Shown here in pieces: positions 43,468 to 51,892 of a DNA stretch of 64,000 nt. Position 1 is the first letter of the stretch. Each line of letters begins with the position of its first letter. The DNA comes from Methylobacterium sp. C25. GTDB taxonomy: Bacteria > Pseudomonadota > Alphaproteobacteria > Rhizobiales > Beijerinckiaceae. The DNA is taken from positions 1 to 64,000 of the forward strand of contig NZ_JAAUVI010000016.1 of the NCBI RefSeq assembly GCF_021352225.1, given 5' to 3'. The position numbers and the translations under genes are program-made. The notes under the pieces were generated by a model. That model worked only from the letters and a program-made list of their open reading frames with translations. It searched no databases and had not been told where the DNA came from.

Positions 43468-44412
43468 CTAAGCCTCGACGACGTTCTGCGGCTTGCCGGC
43501 GACCCAGGCCTCGACATTGTCGACGAGCTGGTCGGCCAGGATCTGCATGGCCTCCTTCGAGGCCCAGGCGACGTGCGGCGTGACGATGAGGTTCGGCAGG
43601 TCCTGCTCGCACAGGATGTTGCCGTCCTTCGGCGGCTCCTGGGCGACCACGTCGAAGCCGGCGCCGCCGATGGTGCCGTTCTTCAGTGCCTCGACCAGGG
43701 CGGCCTCGTCGATGAGCCCGCCGCGAGCCGTGTTGATGAGAAGGGCGTGCTTCTTCATCTTTTTCAGCTCGGCTGCGCCGATCATGCCCTTGGTGTCGGG
43801 CGTCAGCGGGACGTGCAGCGTGATGACGTCGCTGTCGCGCAGAATGGTGTCGAAATCGACGAGGCCCGGCTGCTCGAAGACATCGTAGGCGATGACCTTC
43901 ATGCCGAGCGCTTCGGCGCGCTTGCCGATCGACTTGCCGAGCGCGCCGTAGCCGACGATGCCGAGCGTCGAGCCGGCGATGTCGTGGATCGGGTAGTCGA
44001 AGTAGCAGAACTGGCTCGACTTGTTCCAATCGCCCCGGCGCACGGAATTGGCGTAGGGGACGATGGCGCGGCGGAGCGAGAACATCAGCCCGATCACGTG
44101 CTCGGGCACGGTGTTGAAGGCGTAGCCGCGGATGTTGACGACGGTGATGCCCTGCTCTTTCGCCTGCTTCTTGTCGACGACGTCGGTGCCGGTGGCGGCG
44201 ACCGCGATGAGCTTGAGGTCTGGAAGCTGCTTGAGCACGTCGGCGCGCATCGGCACCTTGTTGATGAGAGCGACCTCGGCACCCTTCAGGCGCTCGACGA
44301 TCTCCTCCGGCGTCCAGGTCGAGTCGTATTCCTTGTAGTCGTGCGGGAAGCTGAAGCTCCGCACCTTCGCGTCGAGGGATTCGCGGTCGAGGAAGACGAC
44401 TTTCTTGGTCAT
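43468..44412 (-). CDS. hprA: Hydroxypyruvate reductase
   Basis: ATG 44412 (MTKKVVFLDRESLDAKV) gives 314 residues of the D-isomer 2-hydroxyacid dehydrogenase family. The NAD-binding motif GIVGYGALGKSIG is at about residues 151-163; NTARGGLIDEAAL contains the substrate-binding Arg, and VTPHVAWAS the catalytic His, with the Glu in VAQEPPKDG. In the serine cycle it reduces hydroxypyruvate to D-glycerate. Gene order directly after sgaA is the conserved serine-cycle arrangement. Confidence 0.94.
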   Translation of the reverse strand: MTKKVVFLDRESLDAKVRSFSFPHDYKEYDSTWTPEEIVERLKGAEVALINKVPMRADVLKQLPDLKLIAVAATGTDVVDKKQAKEQGITVVNIRGYAFNTVPEHVIGLMFSLRRAIVPYANSVRRGDWNKSSQFCYFDYPIHDIAGSTLGIVGYGALGKSIGKRAEALGMKVIAYDVFEQPGLVDFDTILRDSDVITLHVPLTPDTKGMIGAAELKKMKKHALLINTARGGLIDEAALVEALKNGTIGGAGFDVVAQEPPKDGNILCEQDLPNLIVTPHVAWASKEAMQILADQLVDNVEAWVAGKPQNVVEA

Positions 44413-44470
44413 GGTTTGTCCCTGCCTTCGGGCCGTGGCGTCGGCCGTCACGTGTTCTTGTCCAGGGTTT

Positions 44471-44543
44471 CGGACGAGGCGTCGAGACGCCTCGTCCGAT
44501 GGTCGGACTGCGCGAGCCTCGAGACCTAGAGGGGGCTCGAGGC
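44471..44543. repeat. Two inverted repeats between sgaA and hprA
   Basis: CGGACGAGGCGTC and GACGCCTCGTCCG (44471-44498) form a perfect palindrome with a two-base centre. A second inverted repeat (AGCCTCGAG about 44515 with CTCGAGGCT about 44535) follows next to the sgaA stop. They may stabilise the sgaA transcript or partly terminate it. Confidence 0.7.
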
Positions 44544-44553
44544 TTGGCGAGAC

Positions 44554-45762
44554 TCAGGACTTCGAGAGCGGGTTCTCGCGCAGGTAGCTCGAGGCGGCAG
44601 CGACGCCCGAGCCCGGCGTCACCTTCACGCCATTGTCGATCATCGCCATCTCGGCACCGGCGATGGCGCCGAGGAGCGAGAGCTCGTTCAGGTCACCCAC
44701 GTGACCGATGCGGAACACCTTGCCGGCGACTTCCGACAGACCCGCGCCGAGGGCGAGGTTGTAGCGGACGAAGGCGTGCTTGATGATCGCGGCGGCATCG
44801 ACGCCCTCCGGCACAACGATCGCGGTGACGGTATCGGAGTTCCACTTGGGCTCCTTGGCGCAGGTCTTCAGACCCCAGGCCGCGACGGCCTGGCGGGTCG
44901 CCTCACCGAGCACGTGGTGGCGGTGGTAGACGTTCTCGAGACCTTCCTCGTTGAGGCAGGCGAGCGCCTCGCGCAGGCCGTAGAGCAGCGGGACCGACGG
45001 GGTGTAGGGGAAGTAGCCCATCGGGTTCTGCTTCCGCATGTCTTCCCAGTCGAAGTAGACATGGGCGAGACGGTCGTTGTTGCCGCGCAGGGCCTCGGAG
45101 GCCTTGAGCGCCTTCGGGCTGATGCAGATCACGCCGAGGCCGGCCGGCAGCATCAGGCCCTTCTGCGAGCCGGCGATGGCGCAGTCGACGCCCCATTCGG
45201 TGGCCTTGAAGGGCAGCGAGCCGATCGAGGAAACGCCGTCGACGAAGAGCAGGGCCGGGTGGCCGGCAGCGTCGATCGCCTTGCGCACGGCGCCGATATC
45301 CGAGGTCACGCCGGTGGCGGTCTCGTTATGGACGACCATGACGGCCTTGATCTCGTGGTTCTTGTCCTCGCGCAGAGCCTGCTCGATCTTCGCCGGATCG
45401 GCGCCGGTGCCCCAGGCCTCTTCCTGGACGATGACGTCGAGGCCGATGCGCTTGGCCATGTCGATCCAGAGATGGCTGAACTGGCCGAAGCGCGAGGTCA
45501 GCACCTTGTTGGTGCGCGCCAGGGTGTTGGTGAGAGCCGACTCCCAGATGCCCGTGCCGGAGGCCGGGAACATGATGATCGTGCCGTCGGTCGAACCGAA
45601 CACCTTCTTGGTGTCCTGGAACAGCGGCTTGGTCAGCTCGGGGAAGTCGACGGAGCGGTGATCCTCGGAAGGCACCAGCATCGCGCGCTGCACGCGGTCC
45701 GGAATGTTCGTCGGACCCGGAACGAAGAGGTGGTTGCGACCAGGCCGTCTCGTTGCCGCCAT
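44554..45762 (-). CDS. sgaA: Serine-glyoxylate aminotransferase
   Basis: ATG 45762 follows GGAGGATACACTC, giving 402 residues, the length of Methylobacterium SgaA. It is a class V PLP aminotransferase: LFVPGPTNIPDRV, MFPASGTGIWES, LLFVDGVSSIGSLPF and the PLP lysine in AIAGSQKGLMLPAGLG (K201). It transfers the amino group of serine to glyoxylate, giving hydroxypyruvate and glycine, the entry step of the serine cycle. It is the first gene of the operon, so its 5' region should carry the main promoter. Confidence 0.95.
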   Translation of the reverse strand: MAATRRPGRNHLFVPGPTNIPDRVQRAMLVPSEDHRSVDFPELTKPLFQDTKKVFGSTDGTIIMFPASGTGIWESALTNTLARTNKVLTSRFGQFSHLWIDMAKRIGLDVIVQEEAWGTGADPAKIEQALREDKNHEIKAVMVVHNETATGVTSDIGAVRKAIDAAGHPALLFVDGVSSIGSLPFKATEWGVDCAIAGSQKGLMLPAGLGVICISPKALKASEALRGNNDRLAHVYFDWEDMRKQNPMGYFPYTPSVPLLYGLREALACLNEEGLENVYHRHHVLGEATRQAVAAWGLKTCAKEPKWNSDTVTAIVVPEGVDAAAIIKHAFVRYNLALGAGLSEVAGKVFRIGHVGDLNELSLLGAIAGAEMAMIDNGVKVTPGSGVAAASSYLRENPLSKS

Positions 45763-46378
45763 GAGTGTATCCTCCAAAAATTCTGTCTCTATCGGCCGGG
45801 CCGTGAGCCCGATCCTGTTGTCACATCGTCGTGGCGGGGCCTACCCGCCTGGAAAGCGATCCCGCGGCCCCGCTGGCGCATGGCTCTGGCCGGCAGACAG
45901 CCGATTGTCCCCACTTGCGCAGGGCCCCCGCCCATCGACCGTCGTCGGACCTGTCGGAAACGCCGAGCCCGGCGGAGCGGCGATACGGCTGATGCCGTTC
46001 GCGTCGCGACGTGCTGCCCACGCCGGTCGCCTCCGCAGTCTCGTTGTCTTCGATGCCTCAGCCGCCGTCCCCATACAAGGGCGCGGCGCGGGCGTCGAAC
46101 CTCGTCATTTCCTGACCGAAACCTCGCGCGGCCGCTCCGTTTCGCACGGCCTGCCACCACGGCTCTCGTTGCGACGGATGATGCCCGGCTTGCCCACGAA
46201 AGGAAAACTTAAAAAACTCAATCGGATGGCAAAAAGAATTTCCGGCGTTGCGCGCCGGACTCAGCCCTCCGCCAACGCGCGGAAACTCCTTTCCGGCAGC
46301 ACCCAGGCGGGGTCGGCGTCATCAAACTGATATGGGATTTCGGTTTGGCTCCGATGCTCGACAAGGCCGGAGGAGCGG
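45763..46378. promoter_or_regulatory. Divergent control region of the serine-cycle operon
   Basis: The 616 bases between sgaA (minus) and the LpxH-like gene (plus) contain only improbable frames. In Methylobacterium the sga promoter is activated by the LysR-type regulator QscR; by analogy the operon promoter should lie in the right part of sgaA's upstream DNA. A less GC-rich stretch at 46200-46235 (AACTTAAAAAACTC) is a candidate promoter area for the rightward gene. No exact operator is claimed. Confidence 0.45.
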
Positions 46379-47203
46379 GTGGCAGAGGATCTGGAAACGA
46401 CGCTCCGCGTGCGGACGCTCTTTCTGTCCGACACACATCTCGGGACCAAGGGCTGCCAGGCGGCGCTGCTGCTCGAATTCCTGCGCGAGGTCGACGCGGA
46501 CACGATCTACCTCGTCGGCGATATCGTCGACGGCTGGCAGCTCCGCTCGGGCTGGTACTGGCCCCAGGCCCATAACGACGTGGTCCAGAAGCTGCTGCGC
46601 AAGGTGCGCAAGGGTGCCCACGTCATCTACGTGCCGGGCAACCACGACGAATTCCTGCGCGACTATATCGGCACCACCTTCGGAGGCGTCGAGCTTGCCG
46701 AGAGCCACATCCATGTCGGCGCCGACGGCAAGCGCTATCTCGTGATCCACGGCGACCAGTTCGACATGGTGGTGCGCCATTCGAAGTGGCTCGCCCATCT
46801 CGGTGATGGCGCCTACACGGCAGCCCTCACCGTCAACACCCTGCTCAACAAGGTGCGTCGGCGGCTCGGTCTCTCCTACTGGTCGCTCTCGGCCTGGGCG
46901 AAGCTGAAGGTGAAGAACGCCGTCAACTTCATCGGCAAGTTCGAAGAATTCCTGGTCAGCGAGGCGCGCCGCCAGGGCGCCGACGGCGTGGTCTGCGGCC
47001 ATATCCACCATGCCGCCAACCGCGACATCGACGGCTTTCGCTACATCAACACTGGCGACTGGGTGGAATCCTGCACGGCGGTGGTCGAGCATTACGACGG
47101 CCGTATGGAAGTGCTGCACTATCCCAGCATGCTGCGTGAGCGGGAGGCCGCCGCGACGCAGCCGCCGCCCTACGTCGACACACCGTCACGGGCGGTCGCG
47201 TGA
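46379..47203 (+). CDS. UDP-2,3-diacylglucosamine diphosphatase-like metallophosphoesterase
   Basis: The start is GTG 46379 (VAEDLETTLRVRTLFLSDTH). The 274 residues show the LpxH-like metal motifs SDTHLG, LVGDIVDGW, YVPGNHDEF, VIHGDQFD and CGHIHHA. LpxH removes UMP from UDP-2,3-diacylglucosamine in lipid A synthesis; alphaproteobacteria mostly use LpxI, so this protein could be a secondary or specialised diphosphatase. It overlaps the glycosyltransferase start by four bases (GTGA), which points to joint work on an envelope lipid or glycan. Confidence 0.85.
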   Translation: MAEDLETTLRVRTLFLSDTHLGTKGCQAALLLEFLREVDADTIYLVGDIVDGWQLRSGWYWPQAHNDVVQKLLRKVRKGAHVIYVPGNHDEFLRDYIGTTFGGVELAESHIHVGADGKRYLVIHGDQFDMVVRHSKWLAHLGDGAYTAALTVNTLLNKVRRRLGLSYWSLSAWAKLKVKNAVNFIGKFEEFLVSEARRQGADGVVCGHIHHAANRDIDGFRYINTGDWVESCTAVVEHYDGRMEVLHYPSMLREREAAATQPPPYVDTPSRAVA

Positions 47204-48264
47204 GGCTGCTGATCGCCACGGATGCCTGGCATCCCCAGGTGAACGGGGTGGTGCGCTCCCTGGAGCAGATGGTGCGGGCGGGCGAGGCGCAGGGCGTCGA
47301 GCCGATCTTCCTGACGCCGCAGGATTTCCGCTCGGTGCCGATGCCGGGCTACGGCGAGATCCGGCTCTCCTTCGTGACGCGGGCCGGGGTCATCCGGGCC
47401 TTCGACGGCCATGCTCCGACCCATGTCCACATCGCCACCGAGGGGCCGATCGGCCACGCGGCGCGCCGGGCCTGCCTCGCCAGGGGGCGCCCCTTCACCA
47501 CGAGTTATCACACGCGCTTCCCCGAATATCTCGCGGCCCGCGCGCCCGTGCCGGAACGATGGAGCTACGCCTGGCTGCGCCGCTTCCACGCGGCGGCGAG
47601 CGGCACCATGGTGAGCACGGCCTCGCTCGAGCGCGAGCTCGCCGGCCGCGGTTTCTCGAACCTGATGACCTGGACCCGCGGGGTCGATACCGAGCTGTTC
47701 CGACCGCAGGAGAGCGACGCCCTGGCCGGCATACCCGGCCCGATCTTCCTGTTCGTCGGGCGGCTCGCGGTCGAAAAGAACATCTCCGCGTTCCTTGGGC
47801 TCGATCTGCCGGGCACCAAGGTCGTGGTCGGCGACGGACCGGACCGGGCGCGCCTGCAGGGGCTTCATCCGGAGGCGCGCTTCCTCGGCACCAGGACCGG
47901 CGAAGAGCTGGCCAGGATCTACGCGGCCGCGGACGTCTTCGTGTTCCCGAGCCTCACCGACACCTTCGGCATTGTGCTGCTGGAGGCCTTGGCCTGCGGC
48001 CTGCCGGTGGCCGCCTTCCCGGTGACCGGCCCGCTCGACGTGCTCTCGGGAACCGGCGCGGGCGTGCTCGACAACGACCTGCGCACGGCGGCGCTCGCTT
48101 GCCTGGACATCCCGCGCGAGCGCTGCCGCGCGGAGGCGCTCCGACACACATGGGCCGAGAGCGCGCGTCAGTTCTACGGGAACATCGAGACCGCCCACGG
48201 GGTGGGGCCGATGCGCGCGGCGCGGCGCGGCCGGCCCTCGGCGAGGCTCGTCGAACTCGGGTGA
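47200..48264 (+). CDS. Glycosyltransferase family 4 (GT-B fold)
   Basis: GTG 47200 overlaps the upstream stop. The 354 residues start RLLIATDAWHPQVNGVVRSL and contain TTSYHTRFPEYLA, TWTRGVDTELFRP, LFVGRLAVEKNISAFLGLDL, VVGDGPDRARL and the nucleotide-sugar motif VFPSLTDTFGIVLLEALACG. This pattern (HPQVNGVV, WxRGVD) is seen in lipid glycosyltransferases related to mannosyl-, glucosyl- and sulfoquinovosyl-diacylglycerol synthases. A membrane-associated glycolipid synthase is likely; the exact sugar is not determinable. Confidence 0.88.
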   Translation: MRLLIATDAWHPQVNGVVRSLEQMVRAGEAQGVEPIFLTPQDFRSVPMPGYGEIRLSFVTRAGVIRAFDGHAPTHVHIATEGPIGHAARRACLARGRPFTTSYHTRFPEYLAARAPVPERWSYAWLRRFHAAASGTMVSTASLERELAGRGFSNLMTWTRGVDTELFRPQESDALAGIPGPIFLFVGRLAVEKNISAFLGLDLPGTKVVVGDGPDRARLQGLHPEARFLGTRTGEELARIYAAADVFVFPSLTDTFGIVLLEALACGLPVAAFPVTGPLDVLSGTGAGVLDNDLRTAALACLDIPRERCRAEALRHTWAESARQFYGNIETAHGVGPMRAARRGRPSARLVELG

Positions 48265-48320
48265 CGCGCCGGCCCCGGGATGCGAGAAGCCGTCTCCCGC
48301 CTTCTCCTGCTCCTGGCCAG

Positions 48321-48914
48321 ATGCCTCCGTTCGATCCCGCACAGGTTGCCCAGTATCCCGCCGCGATCGGCTGCGACGAGGTCGGTCGCGGCGCCTTGTG
48401 CGGCCCGGTCATGGTCGCGGCGGTCTGGTTCAATCCGCTCCTGTTCCCGCCGCACCTGCTCGCCCGGCTCGACGACAGCAAGCGCCTCGATCGGGCGACG
48501 CGCGAGCTGTTGAGTCCGCTGATCCGCGCTCATGCCCGGGTCGCCCTCGCCGCCGCCTCGTGCGGGCTCGTCGACCGCATCAACGTGCGTGCCGCGACCC
48601 TCGACGCCATGCGCCGGGCCGTGACGCGGCTCGGTGTGGAGGCGCCGGTTCTGGTCGATGGGCGCGACGTGGTGCCGGGGCTCACGCTGCCCTGTCGCGC
48701 GGTGGTGGGCGGCGACCGGCTGGTGCCACAGGTCGCCGCCGCCTCGATCGTCGCCAAGGCCTGCCGGGACGCGCTGATGCGGCGTCTGGCGCTTCGCCAC
48801 CCGGCCTATGCCTGGGAGCGCAATGCCGGCTACGGCACCGCGGCCCATCTCGCCGGCCTGACCGCGCAGGGGCGAAGCCCACATCACCGCGTGAGCTTCA
48901 CCAGCCGGTTCTGA
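48321..48914 (+). CDS. rnhB: Ribonuclease HII
   Basis: ATG 48321 gives 197 residues, the usual RNase HII size. Catalytic residues are visible in IGCDEVGRGALCGPV (D19, E20), in PVLVDGRDVVPG and in ASIVAKACRDALM, with the C-terminal NAGYGTAAHLAGL and GRSPHHRVSF. The enzyme removes misincorporated ribonucleotides and R-loop RNA from DNA. It follows the glycosyltransferase by 57 bases and may share its transcript. Confidence 0.93.
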   Translation: MPPFDPAQVAQYPAAIGCDEVGRGALCGPVMVAAVWFNPLLFPPHLLARLDDSKRLDRATRELLSPLIRAHARVALAAASCGLVDRINVRAATLDAMRRAVTRLGVEAPVLVDGRDVVPGLTLPCRAVVGGDRLVPQVAAASIVAKACRDALMRRLALRHPAYAWERNAGYGTAAHLAGLTAQGRSPHHRVSFTSRF

Positions 48915-49099
48915 GGGCCATAGCCTCGTTCGGCGCTTTGTACGCACCCTGCACGTCCGAGACGGGTGGATCTCTACCCATCCGCTCTCGGGATGGCGGG
49001 TCGGAAACGCTGACGTCCAACGCGTCACGGAAGCTGACCGAAACCGAAGCGTCCGGTCACAGGCTGGAAGCCCAAGATGCGGACGCTCCCGCTTGCGCA

Positions 49100-51406
49100 T
49101 CAGAACGACAGCTTCATCCCGCCGATGAAGTTGCGCGGTGCCCCTGCGAAGACCGAGCCCGTCGTGTTGGCGAGGACGTTCGCGCCGTTCTGCAGGCCCG
49201 TCGCGCCGCTGATCGTGTCGGCGAGGTTCTGGGCCGATGCGATATAGGTTCTGTCGAAGATGTTTCGGACTTCGAAGAACAGGTTCAACCGCTTGGCGTA
49301 GCCGGTCAGTTCGGTCGTGTAGTGCAGGTTGAGGTTGACGATGGCGTAGCCCGGCGCCCGCAGCAGGTTGGCGTTGTCGAGGTAGAAGCCGTCTTGGAAC
49401 ACCGTCTCGACATAGCCGCCGAGCCCCGCCAGGGGCCCCGTCGGCTGGTCGTAGCCGATCCGGGCGAGGAGCTGGTTGGCGGGAACGCCGGGAATGTGGT
49501 TGCCGGCGCGGTCGAAGCGGCGCGTCAGGCCGCCGGCGCTGAGCTGCTCGGTGTAGTTCGTGTAGACTTGGTCGTCGAAGGTGTAGGCGGCGGTGGCCCG
49601 CCAGCCCGGCGCGAAGGCCCAGTCGGCGCCCAGCTCGATGCCGCGATGCTCCGAGGCCGGTGCGTTGAAGGTGTAGCTGAGCAGGCCGGCGCCCGGTGAC
49701 TGCGTGACCAGCTCGTTGCGGAAGAACTCGTAGAATCCGGTGAGGCTGAACTTCACACCCGGAAGCGGCGTCCAGTCGGTGCCGAGGTCGAAGCCGAGAT
49801 TCTCCTGCGTCTGCAGCCCCGAATTGTTGCCGGGCACGCCGGCCGAGGTCACCGCGAGGTTCGAGACCGAGGGCGTGGCGTAGCCCGCCGCGACGCGGCC
49901 GCGAAACTGCCAGGCCTCGTCGAGCCGGTAGAGCAGCGACAGCTCCGGCGCCACGTTCAGGAAGCTGCGGTCGATGGTGGCGCGGGTGGAGGTGATGCCG
50001 CCGACCGTCGGGTAGGCGTAGGTGATGTTGCGGCCGGTGATGGTGGTGTTCTCGGCGCTGATGCCGGCCACCGCCGTCCATTGGTCGGAGAGCTGCAGCT
50101 CGAGGCGGGCGCGGCCGCCGAAATTGGACTGGGTCGCGTCGAGATCGGCCGTGAGCGCGCCGAGTCGCGGCCCGAAATAGGGCATCCGGTTATAGGTCAG
50201 CTGGTGGCTGTCCAGCGTGTTGAAGGCCAGCGCGACGTAGCCGGTCGCCGGCAGGCCGAAGAGATCGCCGCGCCGGGTCACGTCGGTGAGGAAGTTCAGC
50301 CCCGGAAAGTCGCCGCGCGACGAGCTCGTATAGAACGGCTGGTTGATGCTGCGGTCGTCGAAGACGAGCTGCGTGCGCCAGGTCGTGAAGGCATCGAAAT
50401 CGTGCTCCCAGCGGCCGCCGATGATGGTGCGGCGGTCTCCGCGCATGAAGGCGCCTTCGGTGGCGGTCACCGGCACCGTGGCGCCGTTGCGGCCGTTCAG
50501 GAGCAGGTTGAAGGTCGTGCAGCCGGGTGCGGCCGTCGCCGCCGTGAGGCAGCCGCGCTGGAAGGGGTTGATCGCGAACTGGTTCAGCGAGGAGCGCGCC
50601 GGCAGCAGCGTGAAGACCTCGTTGTTGATGATCTTCAGCGTGAAGCGGTCCTCGGGCTCCGGCGTGTAGGTGCCGAGGAAATTGATCGTCTGCGTGTTGA
50701 AGGAATTGTGCTCGATGAAGCCGTTGCCGCGGGTGTCGCTGGTGAAGAGGCTGTATTCGAACGGTCCGCTGACGCCGCCGAAGGCCGCGTAGTTGTTGAG
50801 ATAGCCGTTGCTGCCGGCATCGGAGCCGATCTCGACGCCGTTGATCTCGGAGCCGCGGCGCGTGACGAAGTTCAGGGCGCCGCCGGTGGCGAAGTTGCCG
50901 AAATAGGCCGATTGCGGCCCCCGGAAGACGTCGATGCGCGAATAGGCGCGCGGGTCGACGAGGTCGAAGCGCGAGGCGCCATCCGCCTGGGTGACCGGGA
51001 AGCCGTCCTCCAGCACGACCATGTTGCGCGACACGCCGGTGGCGCGGGCGTTGTTGCCGCGGATCGAGACCACGACGTCACGCGGGCCGTTGCCCTGGCG
51101 CACGGTCACGCCGGGGCTGTTGCGCAGGATGTCGGCGACGGTGGTCGCCGGGCGATTGTCGATGACGCCCTCGCGCCCGACGCTGGTGACGATCTCGCCG
51201 ACCGGACGGTCGAGCGGCGTCGGCGCGGCGGCCTGGTTGGCGGGCGGCGGCGGGCTTGCCGCGCCGGCCCCGCCGCCCTCGGCGACGACGGAGATCTCTT
51301 CCAGGTTGGTGCTCTGCGCCTGCGCCGTCGCGATTGCGAAGGGGCTGGCCGCGAGCAGCAGGGCGAGCGTGCGGCCTCGCGAGAGGCGGCGGAGGGGGGA
51401 TGGCAT
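49100..51406 (-). CDS. TonB-dependent outer membrane receptor
   Basis: ATG 51406 starts a signal peptide (LALLLAASPFAIATAQAQ). A TonB box-like EEISVVAE follows, then the plug domain (VADILRNSPGVTVRQGNGPR, IRGNNARATGVSRNMVVLED, VFRGPQSAYFGNFATGGALN) and a 22-strand barrel ending in MKLSF. The length is 768 residues. Ligand not identifiable; the neighbouring PepSY reductase-like and DUF2946 genes on the same strand suggest ferric siderophore or another metal complex. It is the distal gene of the putative operon 53690 to 49100. Confidence 0.92.
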   Translation of the reverse strand: MPSPLRRLSRGRTLALLLAASPFAIATAQAQSTNLEEISVVAEGGGAGAASPPPPANQAAAPTPLDRPVGEIVTSVGREGVIDNRPATTVADILRNSPGVTVRQGNGPRDVVVSIRGNNARATGVSRNMVVLEDGFPVTQADGASRFDLVDPRAYSRIDVFRGPQSAYFGNFATGGALNFVTRRGSEINGVEIGSDAGSNGYLNNYAAFGGVSGPFEYSLFTSDTRGNGFIEHNSFNTQTINFLGTYTPEPEDRFTLKIINNEVFTLLPARSSLNQFAINPFQRGCLTAATAAPGCTTFNLLLNGRNGATVPVTATEGAFMRGDRRTIIGGRWEHDFDAFTTWRTQLVFDDRSINQPFYTSSSRGDFPGLNFLTDVTRRGDLFGLPATGYVALAFNTLDSHQLTYNRMPYFGPRLGALTADLDATQSNFGGRARLELQLSDQWTAVAGISAENTTITGRNITYAYPTVGGITSTRATIDRSFLNVAPELSLLYRLDEAWQFRGRVAAGYATPSVSNLAVTSAGVPGNNSGLQTQENLGFDLGTDWTPLPGVKFSLTGFYEFFRNELVTQSPGAGLLSYTFNAPASEHRGIELGADWAFAPGWRATAAYTFDDQVYTNYTEQLSAGGLTRRFDRAGNHIPGVPANQLLARIGYDQPTGPLAGLGGYVETVFQDGFYLDNANLLRAPGYAIVNLNLHYTTELTGYAKRLNLFFEVRNIFDRTYIASAQNLADTISGATGLQNGANVLANTTGSVFAGAPRNFIGGMKLSF

Positions 51407-51476
51407 CGAAATCGGCTCGTCTGATCGAAGGTGACGCCGGGCAGCTTCACGGCGTGAGGACAGGGTGAGATCGCGA

Positions 51477-51866
51477 TCAGGCGAGGGAGGGCGGCCCGCG
51501 GGCTTGCGGCAGGGTTTTCGAGATGGCGTGGCCGCGAGCGGGTGGCGGCATCGGCCAGGAGACGACCAGCCAGCGCAGGGTGCGCGCAATGACGGGAAGG
51601 CTCGGCAGGGTCGGCGTCGCGACACCCGCCGAGCACAGCCCGCAATGGCTGCATCCCGGCATGCTCGGCTGCGGGGTCGCCACGCCGCTGACATCGTCGC
51701 CGGGAGCCAGCGTATGGCCGCAGATCGTCAGGTCGAGCGTCGGGCCGGCCGAGGCGAGATCCCAATGCAGGGCGAGGGCCGGCGCGAGCGTCTGGACCCA
51801 GAGCGCAAGCAGCAGCAGGGCGGCGCCGAGCAGCCGAGATCCGGTCCAATGAGGTCGGGACGACAC
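51477..51866 (-). CDS. DUF2946-like small cysteine-rich membrane protein
   Basis: GTG 51866 (about 129 residues) is chosen because longer frames overlap the PepSY gene. The product has an N-terminal signal or membrane helix (RLLGAALLLLALWVQTLAPA), a Cys pair in LTICGHTL, a metal-like cluster PGCSHCGLCSAG (CxxCxxC) and a second hydrophobic part. DUF2946 proteins have unknown function and often accompany TonB receptors or copper genes. It lies between the PepSY gene and the receptor on the same strand, so a role in metal handling is plausible. Confidence 0.7.
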   Translation of the reverse strand: MSSRPHWTGSRLLGAALLLLALWVQTLAPALALHWDLASAGPTLDLTICGHTLAPGDDVSGVATPQPSMPGCSHCGLCSAGVATPTLPSLPVIARTLRWLVVSWPMPPPARGHAISKTLPQARGPPSLA

Positions 51867-51892
51867 GGGAGCCTTGCCCGTTCGCGCTTTGA

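Noticed and set aside
42194..43471. Plus-strand frame of 425 residues opposite fchA/mtdA
   Set aside because: Same antisense-shadow effect; sequence is rich in Gly, Arg, Asp and Val without recognised motifs. Similar shadows opposite mclA, hprA, sgaA and the two-barrel OMP gene were dismissed on the same grounds.
45704..46330. Plus-strand frame in the sgaA upstream region
   Set aside because: Crosses the sgaA start, has no motif and no ribosome binding site; the region is better read as regulatory.
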